64,000 nucleotides of DNA from Chryseobacterium shigense (GTDB lineage Bacteria; Bacteroidota; Bacteroidia; Flavobacteriales; Weeksellaceae): the NCBI RefSeq assembly GCF_014207845.1, contig NZ_JACHLC010000001.1, positions 1,860,001 through 1,924,000 on the forward strand, written 5' to 3'. Numbering within the stretch: the stretch's first letter is position 1; every line of letters starts with the position of its first letter. A program made the translations under genes and the position numbers. Shown here one piece after another: positions 26,894 through 35,169 of the stretch. Under the pieces are notes generated by a model, which did no database searches, was not told the origin of the DNA, and was given only the letters and a program-made list of their open reading frames with translations.

Positions 26894-27670
26894 TTAATTC
26901 GATTCTTTTATCCCAAATAATTTACCTGCATTTTCTGTAGTTATTCTGTCGATTTCAGAAAAATCTTTACCATAAATATCCACTAATTTTCCGGCTACCA
27001 GATCAAGATAAGAGCTTTCATTTCTTTTGCCTCTGTGCGGAACCGGGGCCAGGTAAGGTGAATCTGTTTCCAAAACAATTTTATCCAGAGGAATTTCATT
27101 CAGAAACTGGTCTATTTTACCATTTTTAAATGTTACAACGCCTCCGATTCCCAGTATGAAATTAAGATCAATTGCGTGTTTAGCCTGTTCCAGATCGCCT
27201 GAAAAACAATGAAAAATTCCGCGAAGTTTCGGGTGTTTTTTTCTTTCCAGTACTTCGAATGTTTCATCAAAGCTTTCTCTTGTATGGATCACGATAGGCA
27301 AATCTTTTTCTATGGCCCAGTCTATTTGCTGTTCAAAAGCTTTTACCTGGATATCCAGCGTTGTTTTATCCCAGTAAAGATCAATACCGATCTCTCCTAT
27401 TGCCGGGAAATCTCTTTGGTCCAGATAGTTTTTAACAGTTTCCAGTTCTTTTTCCCATGATTCAGGTTTTACATAGCATGGATGAAGGCCCATCATAGAG
27501 ATAACTTTTCCGGGATATTCAGTTTCCAGCTGAAGCATCTTTTCATGGGATTCAGAATCAATGGCAGGGAGATAAAATTTCGTAATTCCTTTATCTAAAG
27601 CTCTTTGAATAGCTTCTTTTCTGTCTTCATCAAATTCTTCTGCGTATAAATGGGTATGTGTATCAATCAT
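26894..27670 (-). CDS. TatD-family metal-dependent hydrolase
   Basis: A 258-aa TIM-barrel hydrolase, probably a magnesium-dependent 3'-5' DNase/RNase as in E. coli TatD. Motifs: MIDTHTHLYAEEFDEDR (metal-binding HxH), AIGEIGIDLYWDK (about 96-108), LPIVIHTRES, FHCFSGDLEQA and VLETDSPYLAPVPHRGK, all in the expected order. Its start lies 4 nt after the stop of the DUF4269 gene, so the two are probably co-transcribed. Confidence 0.92.
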   Translation of the reverse strand: MIDTHTHLYAEEFDEDRKEAIQRALDKGITKFYLPAIDSESHEKMLQLETEYPGKVISMMGLHPCYVKPESWEKELETVKNYLDQRDFPAIGEIGIDLYWDKTTLDIQVKAFEQQIDWAIEKDLPIVIHTRESFDETFEVLERKKHPKLRGIFHCFSGDLEQAKHAIDLNFILGIGGVVTFKNGKIDQFLNEIPLDKIVLETDSPYLAPVPHRGKRNESSYLDLVAGKLVDIYGKDFSEIDRITTENAGKLFGIKESN

Positions 27671-27674
27671 TTTC

Positions 27675-28202
27675 TTACAATTTTAACAGGTCTTCATAAG
27701 GGTTTTTCAATCCCATCAGCAGCCCGAAGGCAGGTTCTGTTTTCATTCCCTGTTTTTTCAGCTCTATTATTTTATGTTTAAAATCTTCTCCTTTTCTTTT
27801 TAATATCCTGTATTCAGCCATCATGTGACGGTAAGCATTCTGTGCAAGCACCGGTTTGTTCTGCCCAAAAATTTCAATTGGAAATTCTTCCAGCATAAAG
27901 TTCAGCACAATATTTTTTTCTCCGTTTACGATACTATTCTCAACCTTTACATCAGCATTTGCAGGAATTATCCGGCTGAACATGATATCATCCAGAAAAT
28001 CTTCTTCAAATCTAAGGTCTACTTCACAAATAATATCCAGATCACTGCTTTCAATATCAATTCCGATAGGAACTGTTCCTGCCAGAACCGGAGAATAGGG
28101 TTTTAATTTCTCAAAGACCTGATATTTGGTAAGAACTTCATAAGCTCTTTTCTGTCTTTCATTACCCGATTTCAGATAATCAGGGGTTGTGAAATCAATC
28201 AT
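27675..28202 (-). CDS. DUF4269-domain protein (nucleotidyltransferase-like)
   Basis: A 175-aa protein. LAGTVPIGIDIESSDLDIIC (about 41-60) resembles the GS-x(8-10)-DxD strand of the nucleotidyltransferase superfamily, and FPIEIFGQNKPVLAQNAYRH (about 115-134) is typical of DUF4269 as I know it. Activity has not been established. It overlaps the GSCFA gene by 8 bp (28195-28202) and sits 4 nt before the TatD-family gene, which points to one transcript GSCFA-DUF4269-TatD. Confidence 0.8.
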   Translation of the reverse strand: MIDFTTPDYLKSGNERQKRAYEVLTKYQVFEKLKPYSPVLAGTVPIGIDIESSDLDIICEVDLRFEEDFLDDIMFSRIIPANADVKVENSIVNGEKNIVLNFMLEEFPIEIFGQNKPVLAQNAYRHMMAEYRILKRKGEDFKHKIIELKKQGMKTEPAFGLLMGLKNPYEDLLKL

Positions 28203-29154
28203 TTAAAAATATTTTATGCCTTACCTTTTCTCTCTGTGCATCAATCCTTTGCTTCAGCTTTTCCTTAAATTCAATATATTTCGGGTCCTTCTCATCTTCG
28301 GTTCTGTGTTCCAGCGCTTTATTGATTTTAAAATTTTCTTTGATAAAGTTTTTTGTTTCATCTGAAAAATAAGCCTCACCAAATTTGTCAAAAATATAAC
28401 TAACAGCCTGAGAAGTTGGATGAATCATATCTTCCTTATAAAAACGGTAATCGCGGAGATCATCCATCAATATTTCATAAACAGGCAGATAATGGCAGTT
28501 TTCCAGCTGGGAAACAACTTCATGAACCGCAGTAATCAGTTTAGATTTGCTCAGTTGGTTCTCAACCATGCCGTCTTTTGTATGGCGGACCGGAGAAACC
28601 GTAAACAGGATCTGTACATCATCCCGGCAGATATCCTTTAGATTTAAAACCGTATTATAGATGGAATCTGTAAGTTCCTGGTGGGAAAGCATTCTTTTAT
28701 CAAAAAATTTCTGTGGAATTTTATGGCAGTTGGCAGCCAGTTTTTTCTTTGGAATAAATTCGTAGATAAATGAAGTTCCGTACGTAATAATTACCCAGCC
28801 TGCATCCTGAAGAAACCTGTTTCCAATCTCTATTCCGGCATTGATTACGTCTAAAGTCTGGTGGATATACCTTCTGTCAAAACTGCTGTGATGGTCCAGG
28901 GAAATAAATTCATCATTAAAGGTAATCAGCTCATCTTCCGTATAAAATTCTGAATCATGAAGTCTTTTTACAGCATTACTGATCGAAAACGGGTTAAAAA
29001 TGGTACCGAAAGGATTATTAACGGTCTGAAGCTGTCCCTGTCTCATCAGATCAGTCATTTCCGAGGCAAAACAGGACCCTATTGAAAATATTTTATCTTC
29101 AACATCGATCTTTTTCTGTGACTCCGGAATGTGTACTTCAGTTCTGAATTTCAT
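28195..29154 (-). CDS. GSCFA-domain protein
   Basis: A 319-aa protein. The start chosen is MKFRTEVHIPESQKKIDVED, 19 residues after the first possible Met, because the extra segment is the translation of an intergenic repeat (29161-29203). The defining motif IGSCFASEMTDLMRQ lies at about 25-39, then NPFGTIFNPFSISNAV, WVIITYGTSFIYEF, LFTVSPVRHTKDG and SYIFDKFGEAYF. The GSCFA fold is SGNH-hydrolase-like, with the Ser in GSCF and His in the DMIHP segment as candidate catalytic residues. Substrate unknown. Confidence 0.87.
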   Translation of the reverse strand: MKFRTEVHIPESQKKIDVEDKIFSIGSCFASEMTDLMRQGQLQTVNNPFGTIFNPFSISNAVKRLHDSEFYTEDELITFNDEFISLDHHSSFDRRYIHQTLDVINAGIEIGNRFLQDAGWVIITYGTSFIYEFIPKKKLAANCHKIPQKFFDKRMLSHQELTDSIYNTVLNLKDICRDDVQILFTVSPVRHTKDGMVENQLSKSKLITAVHEVVSQLENCHYLPVYEILMDDLRDYRFYKEDMIHPTSQAVSYIFDKFGEAYFSDETKNFIKENFKINKALEHRTEDEKDPKYIEFKEKLKQRIDAQREKVRHKIFLND

Positions 29155-29156
29155 TT

Positions 29157-29241
29157 TTTTCAGGTAGCAGGTGGCAGATAACAGGTAGCAGGTGACAAAA
29201 TCCTGAATCACAAGTTCTGCAACCTGCTACCCATTACCTAC
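29157..29241. repeat. Intergenic direct and inverted repeat (CAGGTAGCAGGT)
   Basis: CAGGTAGCAGGTG is repeated directly with a period of 21 (29161 and 29182), and the inverse ACCTGCTACC follows at 29222-29231. This lies in the gap between the prenyl synthase and GSCFA genes. Confidence 0.7.
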
Positions 29242-29249
29242 AGTCTTTA

Positions 29250-30221
29250 TTAACTCTCTCTTCTCAACAAATAATTAGCCAGTTCCACGAAAGGCTTTTT
29301 CTTTTCTTCAGGAATATCGATCTTCGCCAGGTAGCTTTGGCCTATTTCGTTATGTTTTTCAATCAGGCGCAATGCTTTTTCGTCTACTTTGGTTCTTCTG
29401 AAGATCTTTTCAACACCGTATACTTTATCAATATTATCGGTTTTTTTACCGTACCAGTGGTCCAGTTCTTTTCTTTCTTCTTCCGTGGCATGTTCTCTCG
29501 CCAAAAGGTAAAGAACGGTCTTTTTATTCTCATAAATATCCCCGGCATGCTTCTTTCCAAACTGAGCCTGATCCCCGAATACATCAAGATAATCATCCAT
29601 GATCTGGAAAGCGATACCGATATGTTTTCCGAAATTGAAAATAGCTTTGGCATCTTTAAAATTAGCTTTGGCAATAAGCGCCCCTATCTCAAAGGAAGAT
29701 GCACTTAAAACCCCTGTTTTATAAGTAATCATTCTGATATAGTCATCATAGGTTACATTTTCCTGGGTTTCAAAATTGATGTCGTACTGCTGTCCTTCAC
29801 ATAAGAGAAGTCCCGTATGGGTAAATATCCTGATACAGGCTTTGAAAATTTCAGGTTCAAGATCTTCGAAAAACTTATAAGCTTTCAGCATCAATGCATC
29901 TCCGGAAAGGATTCCGACATTAATCCCGTGAAGGGTATGGATGGTAGGTTTGTTTCTTCTCAGAGGGGCCTCATCCATAATATCATCATGAATAAGGGTG
30001 AAATTATGAAAAAATTCGATCGCCAGTGCAGGTTTTATAGCCTGTTTGAGATCTCCGCCGAACAGGTCACATGCCATCAGTACCATAATAGGACGAAGAC
30101 GTTTTCCGCCGTGGGAAATAATGTAGTTCATAGGATTATAAAGTTCCTCAGGCTTGTCTTTAAAAGTGTACTTCGTGATGGCTTCAGCAACGATCTGCTG
30201 GTATCTGTCTAAAAATTCCAT
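29250..30221 (-). CDS. Short-chain polyprenyl (farnesyl/geranylgeranyl-type) diphosphate synthase
   Basis: A 323-aa trans-prenyltransferase making linear isoprenoid diphosphates from IPP and allylic primers. The Asp-rich motifs are LIHDDIMDEAPLRRNKPT (first motif at about 79-83) and FQIMDDYLDVFGD (second at about 209-213). The residue five before the first Asp is Phe (NFTLIHDD), which in this family favours short products; FPP or GGPP is inferred. Start: a TTG at 30242 overlaps the -7 element, so the ATG at 30221 is preferred. The mevalonate pathway is supported by mvaD at 35170. Confidence 0.9.
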   Translation of the reverse strand: MEFLDRYQQIVAEAITKYTFKDKPEELYNPMNYIISHGGKRLRPIMVLMACDLFGGDLKQAIKPALAIEFFHNFTLIHDDIMDEAPLRRNKPTIHTLHGINVGILSGDALMLKAYKFFEDLEPEIFKACIRIFTHTGLLLCEGQQYDINFETQENVTYDDYIRMITYKTGVLSASSFEIGALIAKANFKDAKAIFNFGKHIGIAFQIMDDYLDVFGDQAQFGKKHAGDIYENKKTVLYLLAREHATEEERKELDHWYGKKTDNIDKVYGVEKIFRRTKVDEKALRLIEKHNEIGQSYLAKIDIPEEKKKPFVELANYLLRRES

Positions 30222-30239
30222 AAAATCTTTTAATTTGAA

Positions 30240-30273
30240 CAAAAATACAATTTTTCAAGGCTTTATAAAACAA
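30240..30273 (-). promoter_or_regulatory. Promoter for the prenyl diphosphate synthase gene
   Basis: On the minus strand, TTG (30273-30271), a 23-nt spacer and TATTTTTG (30247-30240), ending 18 nt before the ATG at 30221. Confidence 0.6.
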
Positions 30274-30300
30274 AAAACTTTGCCCGGAAAGACAAAGTTT
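30262..30300 (-). terminator. Terminator of the DUF47-Pit operon
   Basis: Stem AAACTTTG/CAAAGTTT (30275-30282 with 30293-30300) followed, reading on the minus strand, by a T run. It overlaps the upstream part of the next promoter. Confidence 0.75.
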
Positions 30301-30323
30301 GTATGATAATTTCAATTTTCAGA

Positions 30324-31466
30324 TTAAGACAGAAACATTACCAGAAGATAAGTAATTCCTGCAACAATAGCTGAAATAGGGATCGTTAATATCCATGCCC
30401 AAAGAAGGCTTACGGTGATTCCCCACCTTACAGCAGATACTCTTTTCGTTAATCCCACCCCGATAATGGAACCGGTAATTGTGTGGGTTGTAGATACAGG
30501 AATTGAAAGATGTTCTGTAATGAATAACGTAATGGCTCCGGCAGTTTCTGCACTCACCCCTTCTAATGGGGTTACCTTGGTAATTTTTGTACCCATTGTT
30601 TTGATGATCTTCCATCCTCCGCTCATAGTACCTAAAGCAATAGCTAAGAATGATACCAGCGGAACCCATAAATAATGCTGTGCAAAATAATTAAAGCGTT
30701 CTCCTGATGCAATATTCATATATAAAGGATCATGAATAATATCTACGTGGTAGAAAATGATTGCAGCTCCTATAATACCCATTACTTTCTGAGCATCATT
30801 TAACCCATGCGTCAAACTAAACAATGCTGATGATGCCAACTGTAATTTCTTGAATGACTGGTCTGCTTTGTGCGGATTTGATCTTTTATAAAGGTGAACA
30901 ATGATAAGTGTAATGATTATCGAGATCAGCATCCCGATAAAAGGAGCCAGGAAAATAAACAAGAAAATAGGGATTACTTTATCAAATTTCACCACACTCT
31001 GATGGGTAACCTGACTGAAAGCCTCTTTAATTATCTCCCAAAAACTTAAATTTGACTGTGTTGTTGCCACTGCATGATAATCCATCATAAAAGCATGCAT
31101 TAAAGCAGCTCCTAAAAATCCTCCGATCAGCGTATGTGAAGATGAGGAAGGAATACCAAACCACCAGGTTAAAAGATTCCAGGCGATGGCCGCAACCAAA
31201 CCTGAAAATATAACTTCCAGCGTGATAAAATTCTCATTAACTGTTTTGGCAATTGTATTACCAATTTTAAATTCTCCAATAACGTACGCGGCCAGGAAAA
31301 AAGCGGCAAAGTTCCAGAGTGCTGCCCAAAGTACGGCCTGAAAAGGGGTTAGAACTTTAGTAGAAACAATGGTTGCAATTGAATTCGCAGCATCATGAAA
31401 ACCATTGATATAATCGAAAATTAAAGCTAAAGCAATAATAACCGTAAGTAAAATCGGAAATTCCAT
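30324..31466 (-). CDS. Inorganic phosphate transporter, Pit family
   Basis: A 380-aa inner membrane transporter with about ten helices. Both Pit repeats are visible: DYINGFHDAANSIATIVS (about 18-35) and THGLNDAQKVMGIIGAAI (about 213-230). SSSSHTLIGGFLGAAL and PVSTTHTITGSIIGVGL are the matching helix-loop motifs of the two halves. It is a low-affinity, proton- or cation-coupled phosphate importer. The upstream gene encodes a DUF47/PhoU-like partner (21 nt gap), a widespread pairing in which the partner modulates Pit. Confidence 0.94.
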   Translation of the reverse strand: MEFPILLTVIIALALIFDYINGFHDAANSIATIVSTKVLTPFQAVLWAALWNFAAFFLAAYVIGEFKIGNTIAKTVNENFITLEVIFSGLVAAIAWNLLTWWFGIPSSSSHTLIGGFLGAALMHAFMMDYHAVATTQSNLSFWEIIKEAFSQVTHQSVVKFDKVIPIFLFIFLAPFIGMLISIIITLIIVHLYKRSNPHKADQSFKKLQLASSALFSLTHGLNDAQKVMGIIGAAIIFYHVDIIHDPLYMNIASGERFNYFAQHYLWVPLVSFLAIALGTMSGGWKIIKTMGTKITKVTPLEGVSAETAGAITLFITEHLSIPVSTTHTITGSIIGVGLTKRVSAVRWGITVSLLWAWILTIPISAIVAGITYLLVMFLS

Positions 31467-31487
31467 TTCTATATAGTTATATTGTTT

Positions 31488-32126
31488 TTAAGCGTATTTA
31501 ATCATGATGTTCTCAATCGTGTTGGCAACATCTTCTGCCTTGTCAGTTACTATTTCAAGATAATTAAGTACAGATGAAACCTTGATAATGTTGATTGCAT
31601 CATTAGTTTCGAACAGATCCACCATTGAATTGGAAAGCAGGTCGTCTGCAATATTCTCAATAGAGTTTACTTTGATACAAGCTTCTTTTACCTGGTCCAT
31701 ATTCTTGAAACCTTTAAGGTTCTTCATGGCATTCTGGATCTCAAGACATGCTTTGTGGATCAGCAGTGAAAAATCTGAATAGGCCTTCATTTCAGGCGAT
31801 TTGTATAGGAAGATGTATTTTGTGGAAGCGTAGATGTAATCAGCGATATCATCAAGACCGGTAGCCAGGGTGTGGATATCTTCACGGTCAAAAGGTGTAA
31901 TGAAGTTTTTTCCTAATTCAACGAAGATCTCATGAGTAAGCTCATCATTTTTATGCTCATAGTCGCTCATTCTTTTTAACATGGTATCGTCATTAAGATC
32001 GAAATCTTTGATACCACTGTTAAAGTCTTCAGACATTGCAACTAGGTTTTCAGTTACTTTTTCAAAAAGTACGAAGAAGATTTTATCTTTCGGTTGAAAA
32101 GCGTGGAAAATATTACCAATTCCCAT
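31488..32126 (-). CDS. DUF47-family (PhoU-like) protein, partner of Pit
   Basis: A 212-aa all-helical cytoplasmic protein. It begins MGIGNIFHAFQPKDKIFFVL (the frame opens 22 residues earlier, but this start is the conserved one). Helices carry HKNDELTHEIFVELGKNFIT (about 54-73, where PhoU-like proteins bind metal) and FDREDIHTLATGLDDIADYI (about 75-94), with the E-x3-D-x3-D pattern. In other bacteria such proteins affect the neighbouring Pit transporter, so regulation of phosphate uptake is the inferred role. An imperfect -7 element (GAAATTTG) lies upstream. Confidence 0.92.
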   Translation of the reverse strand: MGIGNIFHAFQPKDKIFFVLFEKVTENLVAMSEDFNSGIKDFDLNDDTMLKRMSDYEHKNDELTHEIFVELGKNFITPFDREDIHTLATGLDDIADYIYASTKYIFLYKSPEMKAYSDFSLLIHKACLEIQNAMKNLKGFKNMDQVKEACIKVNSIENIADDLLSNSMVDLFETNDAINIIKVSSVLNYLEIVTDKAEDVANTIENIMIKYA

Positions 32127-32230
32127 TTGTATGTATTTATAATTTGAGTGCAAATTTCCTAAAAAAGGATTTGCCCTGAAACAATATAACATTAAGTTTT
32201 GTTAACATTCGGTTAACACTTGATTATCAA

Positions 32231-32257
32231 ATAAAAAAACCGGCCATAAGCCGGTTT
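32231..32257 (-). terminator. Terminator of the DEAD-box gene at 32276
   Basis: Perfect stem AAACCGGC/GCCGGTTT (32237-32244 with 32250-32257) followed on the minus strand by seven T, 19 nt after the stop. Confidence 0.93.
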
Positions 32258-32275
32258 GATATATCTTGAGACACC

Positions 32276-33985
32276 TTAGTTTGCTACTTCAGCTCTCATT
32301 TCTTTTCCTTTGAATTTCATTGAAGGAATATTGCTCATCACATTGTCTTTGAATGATTTTTCCACCTCAAAGAAAGAGAATTTCTCTAAGATTTCAATAT
32401 CACCGATTTCTGCTCTCTTCTTGCTTTTTCCTCCTGCTGTAGCTTTATTGATGATATCTAAAACATCCAGTTTTTTCAACTGATCTTTTTTACCCAGATT
32501 AAAGAAGAATCTTACCATGTTTTCATCTCTTTTTCTAGGTTTTCCGCCACGGTCTCTTCCATCTCTGCTTCCTCTGCTGTCACGGTCTCTGTCTCTGCCT
32601 CTGTCACGGTCTCTATCACGTCCTCTGTCTCTTCTTGAATAATCATCATCTCTGCTGCTCAGTTTCTGTTCAGCAAGATCATGTTTATCTTTGTAGTACA
32701 GGGCAAGATCTTTCAACTGGAACTGTAATAGCTTGTGTACAAGTTCTTCTTTAGTAAAGTTGTTGAGATCCGGGATCAGACTGTCATCAAATTCAAATAT
32801 ATCTTCTTCGTGCTCTGTAAACAGCTTTTCAAAAACACCGCCAACCTGAGCTTTGATAATATCATCACCTGTAGGAATAAACATCTCATTGATCTCAATT
32901 TTCGTTGCAGATTTGATCTGTTTAAGCTTTCTGCTTTCTTCAGGCTTGATTAACGCCATTGAGATACCGTCTTTTCCTGCTCTACCGGTTCTTCCGCTTC
33001 TGTGAACGAATACTTCGGGATCATCTGGTAAAGAGAAATGGATCACGTGCGTTAAAGAGTTTACATCCAACCCTCTTGCGGCAACGTCTGTAGCTACAAG
33101 GATATCAATGTTCTTAAGTCTGAATTTCTTCATTACCGTATCCCTCTGCGCCTGGGAAAGATCTCCGTGAAGCGCATCTGCTGCATAACCATTCTGCATA
33201 AGGAAATCAGCAACTTCCTGAGTTTCCATTCTCGTTCTGCAGAAAATGATGGAATACTGGTTAGGATTCGCATCAATAAGTCTTTTAAGGGCTTCTTTTT
33301 TCTGGCGGTACCCTACTACATAGTATTCATGCTTAATGTTCTTCTTAACTTCGTTAATGGAACCTACAGAAATACGGTGCGGGTTGGTAAGATAATTTTT
33401 AGAAATTCTCTCCACTTCTTTATTCATCGTAGCCGAGAATAAGAAAGTCTGCTTCGTGTCCGGTGTTTCACTCAGAATTGTTTCCAACTCATCTTTGAAA
33501 CCCATAGAAAGCATTTCATCAGCCTCGTCTAAAACCAGCCAATGAATAGCAGAAAAATCAAGTGCTTTTCTGTTGATAAGGTCGATTACTCTTCCGGGAG
33601 TACCTACAATAATCTGTGGTTTCTCCTTTAGAGAACGAATCTGATCCATAATACTGCTTCCACCGTAAACCGCTGTGGTTTTGATGTCTTTCATGTACTT
33701 GGAATAGTTTTTTATGTCTTTAGAAATCTGAAGACATAATTCCCGTGTCGGACAAAGCACCAATAGTTGGATTTTGCGACTCGTATCGTCAATCATATCC
33801 AAAATCGGAAGCGAAAACGCTGCTGTCTTGCCTGTCCCTGTCTGCGCAAGTGCGATCAAATCGCGAATATCTGAAAGAATGAAAGGGATAGTCTGTTTTT
33901 GGATTTCTGTCGGGCTTTCATAGCCCAATTCGCCAATTGCCTTAAGAATATCAGGACTTAAATTGGTCTCCGTAAATAAATTCAT
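32276..33985 (-). CDS. DEAD-box RNA helicase with DbpA-type RNA-binding domain (DeaD/CsdA-like)
   Basis: A 569-aa helicase. Core motifs: SPTEIQKQTIP (Q), AQTGTGKT (about 47-54), PTRELC, LDEADEMLSMGF (DEAD about 152-155), FSATM, ATDVAARGLDV and [11 protein letters not shown] linker of RD/RG repeats (RGRDRDRDRGRDRDRD, about 450-480) leads to a C-terminal domain with FFFNLGKKDQLKKLDVLDII and IGDIEILEKFSFFEVEK, which fits the DbpA RNA-binding fold. Expected roles are ribosome biogenesis and RNA unwinding at low temperature. It is the second DEAD-box gene in the window. Confidence 0.95.
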   Translation of the reverse strand: MNLFTETNLSPDILKAIGELGYESPTEIQKQTIPFILSDIRDLIALAQTGTGKTAAFSLPILDMIDDTSRKIQLLVLCPTRELCLQISKDIKNYSKYMKDIKTTAVYGGSSIMDQIRSLKEKPQIIVGTPGRVIDLINRKALDFSAIHWLVLDEADEMLSMGFKDELETILSETPDTKQTFLFSATMNKEVERISKNYLTNPHRISVGSINEVKKNIKHEYYVVGYRQKKEALKRLIDANPNQYSIIFCRTRMETQEVADFLMQNGYAADALHGDLSQAQRDTVMKKFRLKNIDILVATDVAARGLDVNSLTHVIHFSLPDDPEVFVHRSGRTGRAGKDGISMALIKPEESRKLKQIKSATKIEINEMFIPTGDDIIKAQVGGVFEKLFTEHEEDIFEFDDSLIPDLNNFTKEELVHKLLQFQLKDLALYYKDKHDLAEQKLSSRDDDYSRRDRGRDRDRDRGRDRDRDSRGSRDGRDRGGKPRKRDENMVRFFFNLGKKDQLKKLDVLDIINKATAGGKSKKRAEIGDIEILEKFSFFEVEKSFKDNVMSNIPSMKFKGKEMRAEVAN

Positions 33986-34005
33986 TAAATATTTTAAAAT
34001 TTTTG

Positions 34006-34013
34006 CAAATATA
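34006..34013 (-). promoter_or_regulatory. -7 element (TATATTTG) for the 32276 helicase gene
   Basis: A perfect TAnnTTTG match on the minus strand, about 20 nt before the ATG at 33985. Confidence 0.6.
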
Positions 34014-34323
34014 CAACAAATATTTGACTTGTTTTTGAATAAACTTTTAAATATGGAAACTTTAATTCAGAATCTTTTAATATTTTTTTAATTTTTAAAA
34101 AATTAAATCCAAAAAAACAGGCCTTAAGTTAAAAACATGTTAAACAATATTTTTTTTTATTAAATTGGATTGATTTTTTCTTTGCTATTAATGAATTTTC
34201 AAAAATAACCTCTGAAACCTAAATTTTTCTTTTTGATATTCTTTTTTAAAGCCATAAATCTGTTTTCCCAAACAAACCATTATCCTGCCTTTACTGAAGC
34301 GTTAAGATATGAATAGTTTTATG
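34014..34323. other. AT-rich divergent intergenic region
   Basis: About 310 bp between divergent promoters. It holds no ORF of plausible composition. The clearest structure is the palindrome TTTAATTTTT/AAAAATTAAA around 34087-34108. No RNA family was recognised. Confidence 0.5.
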
Positions 34324-34331
34324 TAATTTTG
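34324..34331 (+). promoter_or_regulatory. -7 element (TAATTTTG) for the DUF2461 gene
   Basis: A perfect TAnnTTTG match, with a leader of about 45 nt to the ATG at 34381. Confidence 0.5.
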
Positions 34332-34380
34332 GTAATCAATAAGTATAAACAACGATCAACCTCAACTAAAAATACAAATT

Positions 34381-35055
34381 ATGTCAGTCACTATTTCTCC
34401 TAAAACATTCGATTTCCTGAAAGTCTTAACTCAAAATAACAACCGTGAATGGTTTACAGAAAACAAGAGCTTTTATACGGAATCCCAGGAAAATGTCATC
34501 TCTTTTCTCGATAACCTGATCAAAGAAATGGCTGGATTTGATGAAGAATTAGGTAAACTTGACGGCAAAAAAGCATTATTCAGAATTTATAGGGACACCC
34601 GGTTTTCAAAGGATAAAATACCGTATAAAACCAATTTTGGAGCTTCATTGGGAATGGGCAAAGGAAGCCAGAAAGGTGGCTATTATCTTCACATGGAACC
34701 TGGAAAATCTTTTCTCGCTGGTGGAATCTACATGCCCGAATCCTCTGTTCTGAAACAGGTGAGAAAAGAAATTTCGCTGTATGGAGAGGATTTTCTTAAA
34801 ATTTTAAATAACAAGGACTTCAAAAAGCATTTTCCGGAGCTTGATCAGGATGATAAACTGGTGAAAATACCACAGGGCTTTGAAAAAGAAGATCCAATGG
34901 CTGAATACCTGAAACTGAAAAACTTTATTGTTGTTTACAACCTGAAAGACGAAGAAGTTCTGGATAAAAATGCCATAAAAAACATCACCAAGATCTTTAA
35001 ACTGATGAAACCTTTCAATGATTTCCTGAATACACCTTTTCAGGAAAATATTTAA
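34381..35055 (+). CDS. DUF2461-domain protein
   Basis: A 224-aa cytoplasmic protein with the DUF2461 hallmarks: FLKVLTQNNNREWFTENKSF (about 12-31), FRIYRDTRFSKDKIPYKTNF (about 67-86) and GGYYLHMEPGKSFLAGGIY (about 99-117). The family is widespread in Bacteroidota; I know of no established reaction. Its length is normal and no neighbour suggests a pathway. A 26-bp inverted repeat lies directly after the stop and probably ends transcription. Confidence 0.88.
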   Translation: MSVTISPKTFDFLKVLTQNNNREWFTENKSFYTESQENVISFLDNLIKEMAGFDEELGKLDGKKALFRIYRDTRFSKDKIPYKTNFGASLGMGKGSQKGGYYLHMEPGKSFLAGGIYMPESSVLKQVRKEISLYGEDFLKILNNKDFKKHFPELDQDDKLVKIPQGFEKEDPMAEYLKLKNFIVVYNLKDEEVLDKNAIKNITKIFKLMKPFNDFLNTPFQENI

Positions 35056-35089
35056 AAGTTCTGAATTCTTTTGATTTCAGTAAAAAAAG

Positions 35090-35158
35090 AATCTGCTTGA
35101 TCTGCTAAATCTGCGGTGATTTTTATACTCGCAGATTTAGCAGATCAAGCAGATTTTT
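35090..35158. repeat. GCAGATT-family inverted repeat, copy 2 (perfect 26-bp stem)
   Basis: Arms 35090-35115 and 35130-35155 are perfect reverse complements built from GCAGAT words, with a 14-nt loop. It sits between convergent genes with A/T runs outside, so it can serve as a bidirectional terminator. It shares its arm sequence with 18385-18534. Confidence 0.92.
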
Positions 35159-35169
35159 ATAGTATTATT

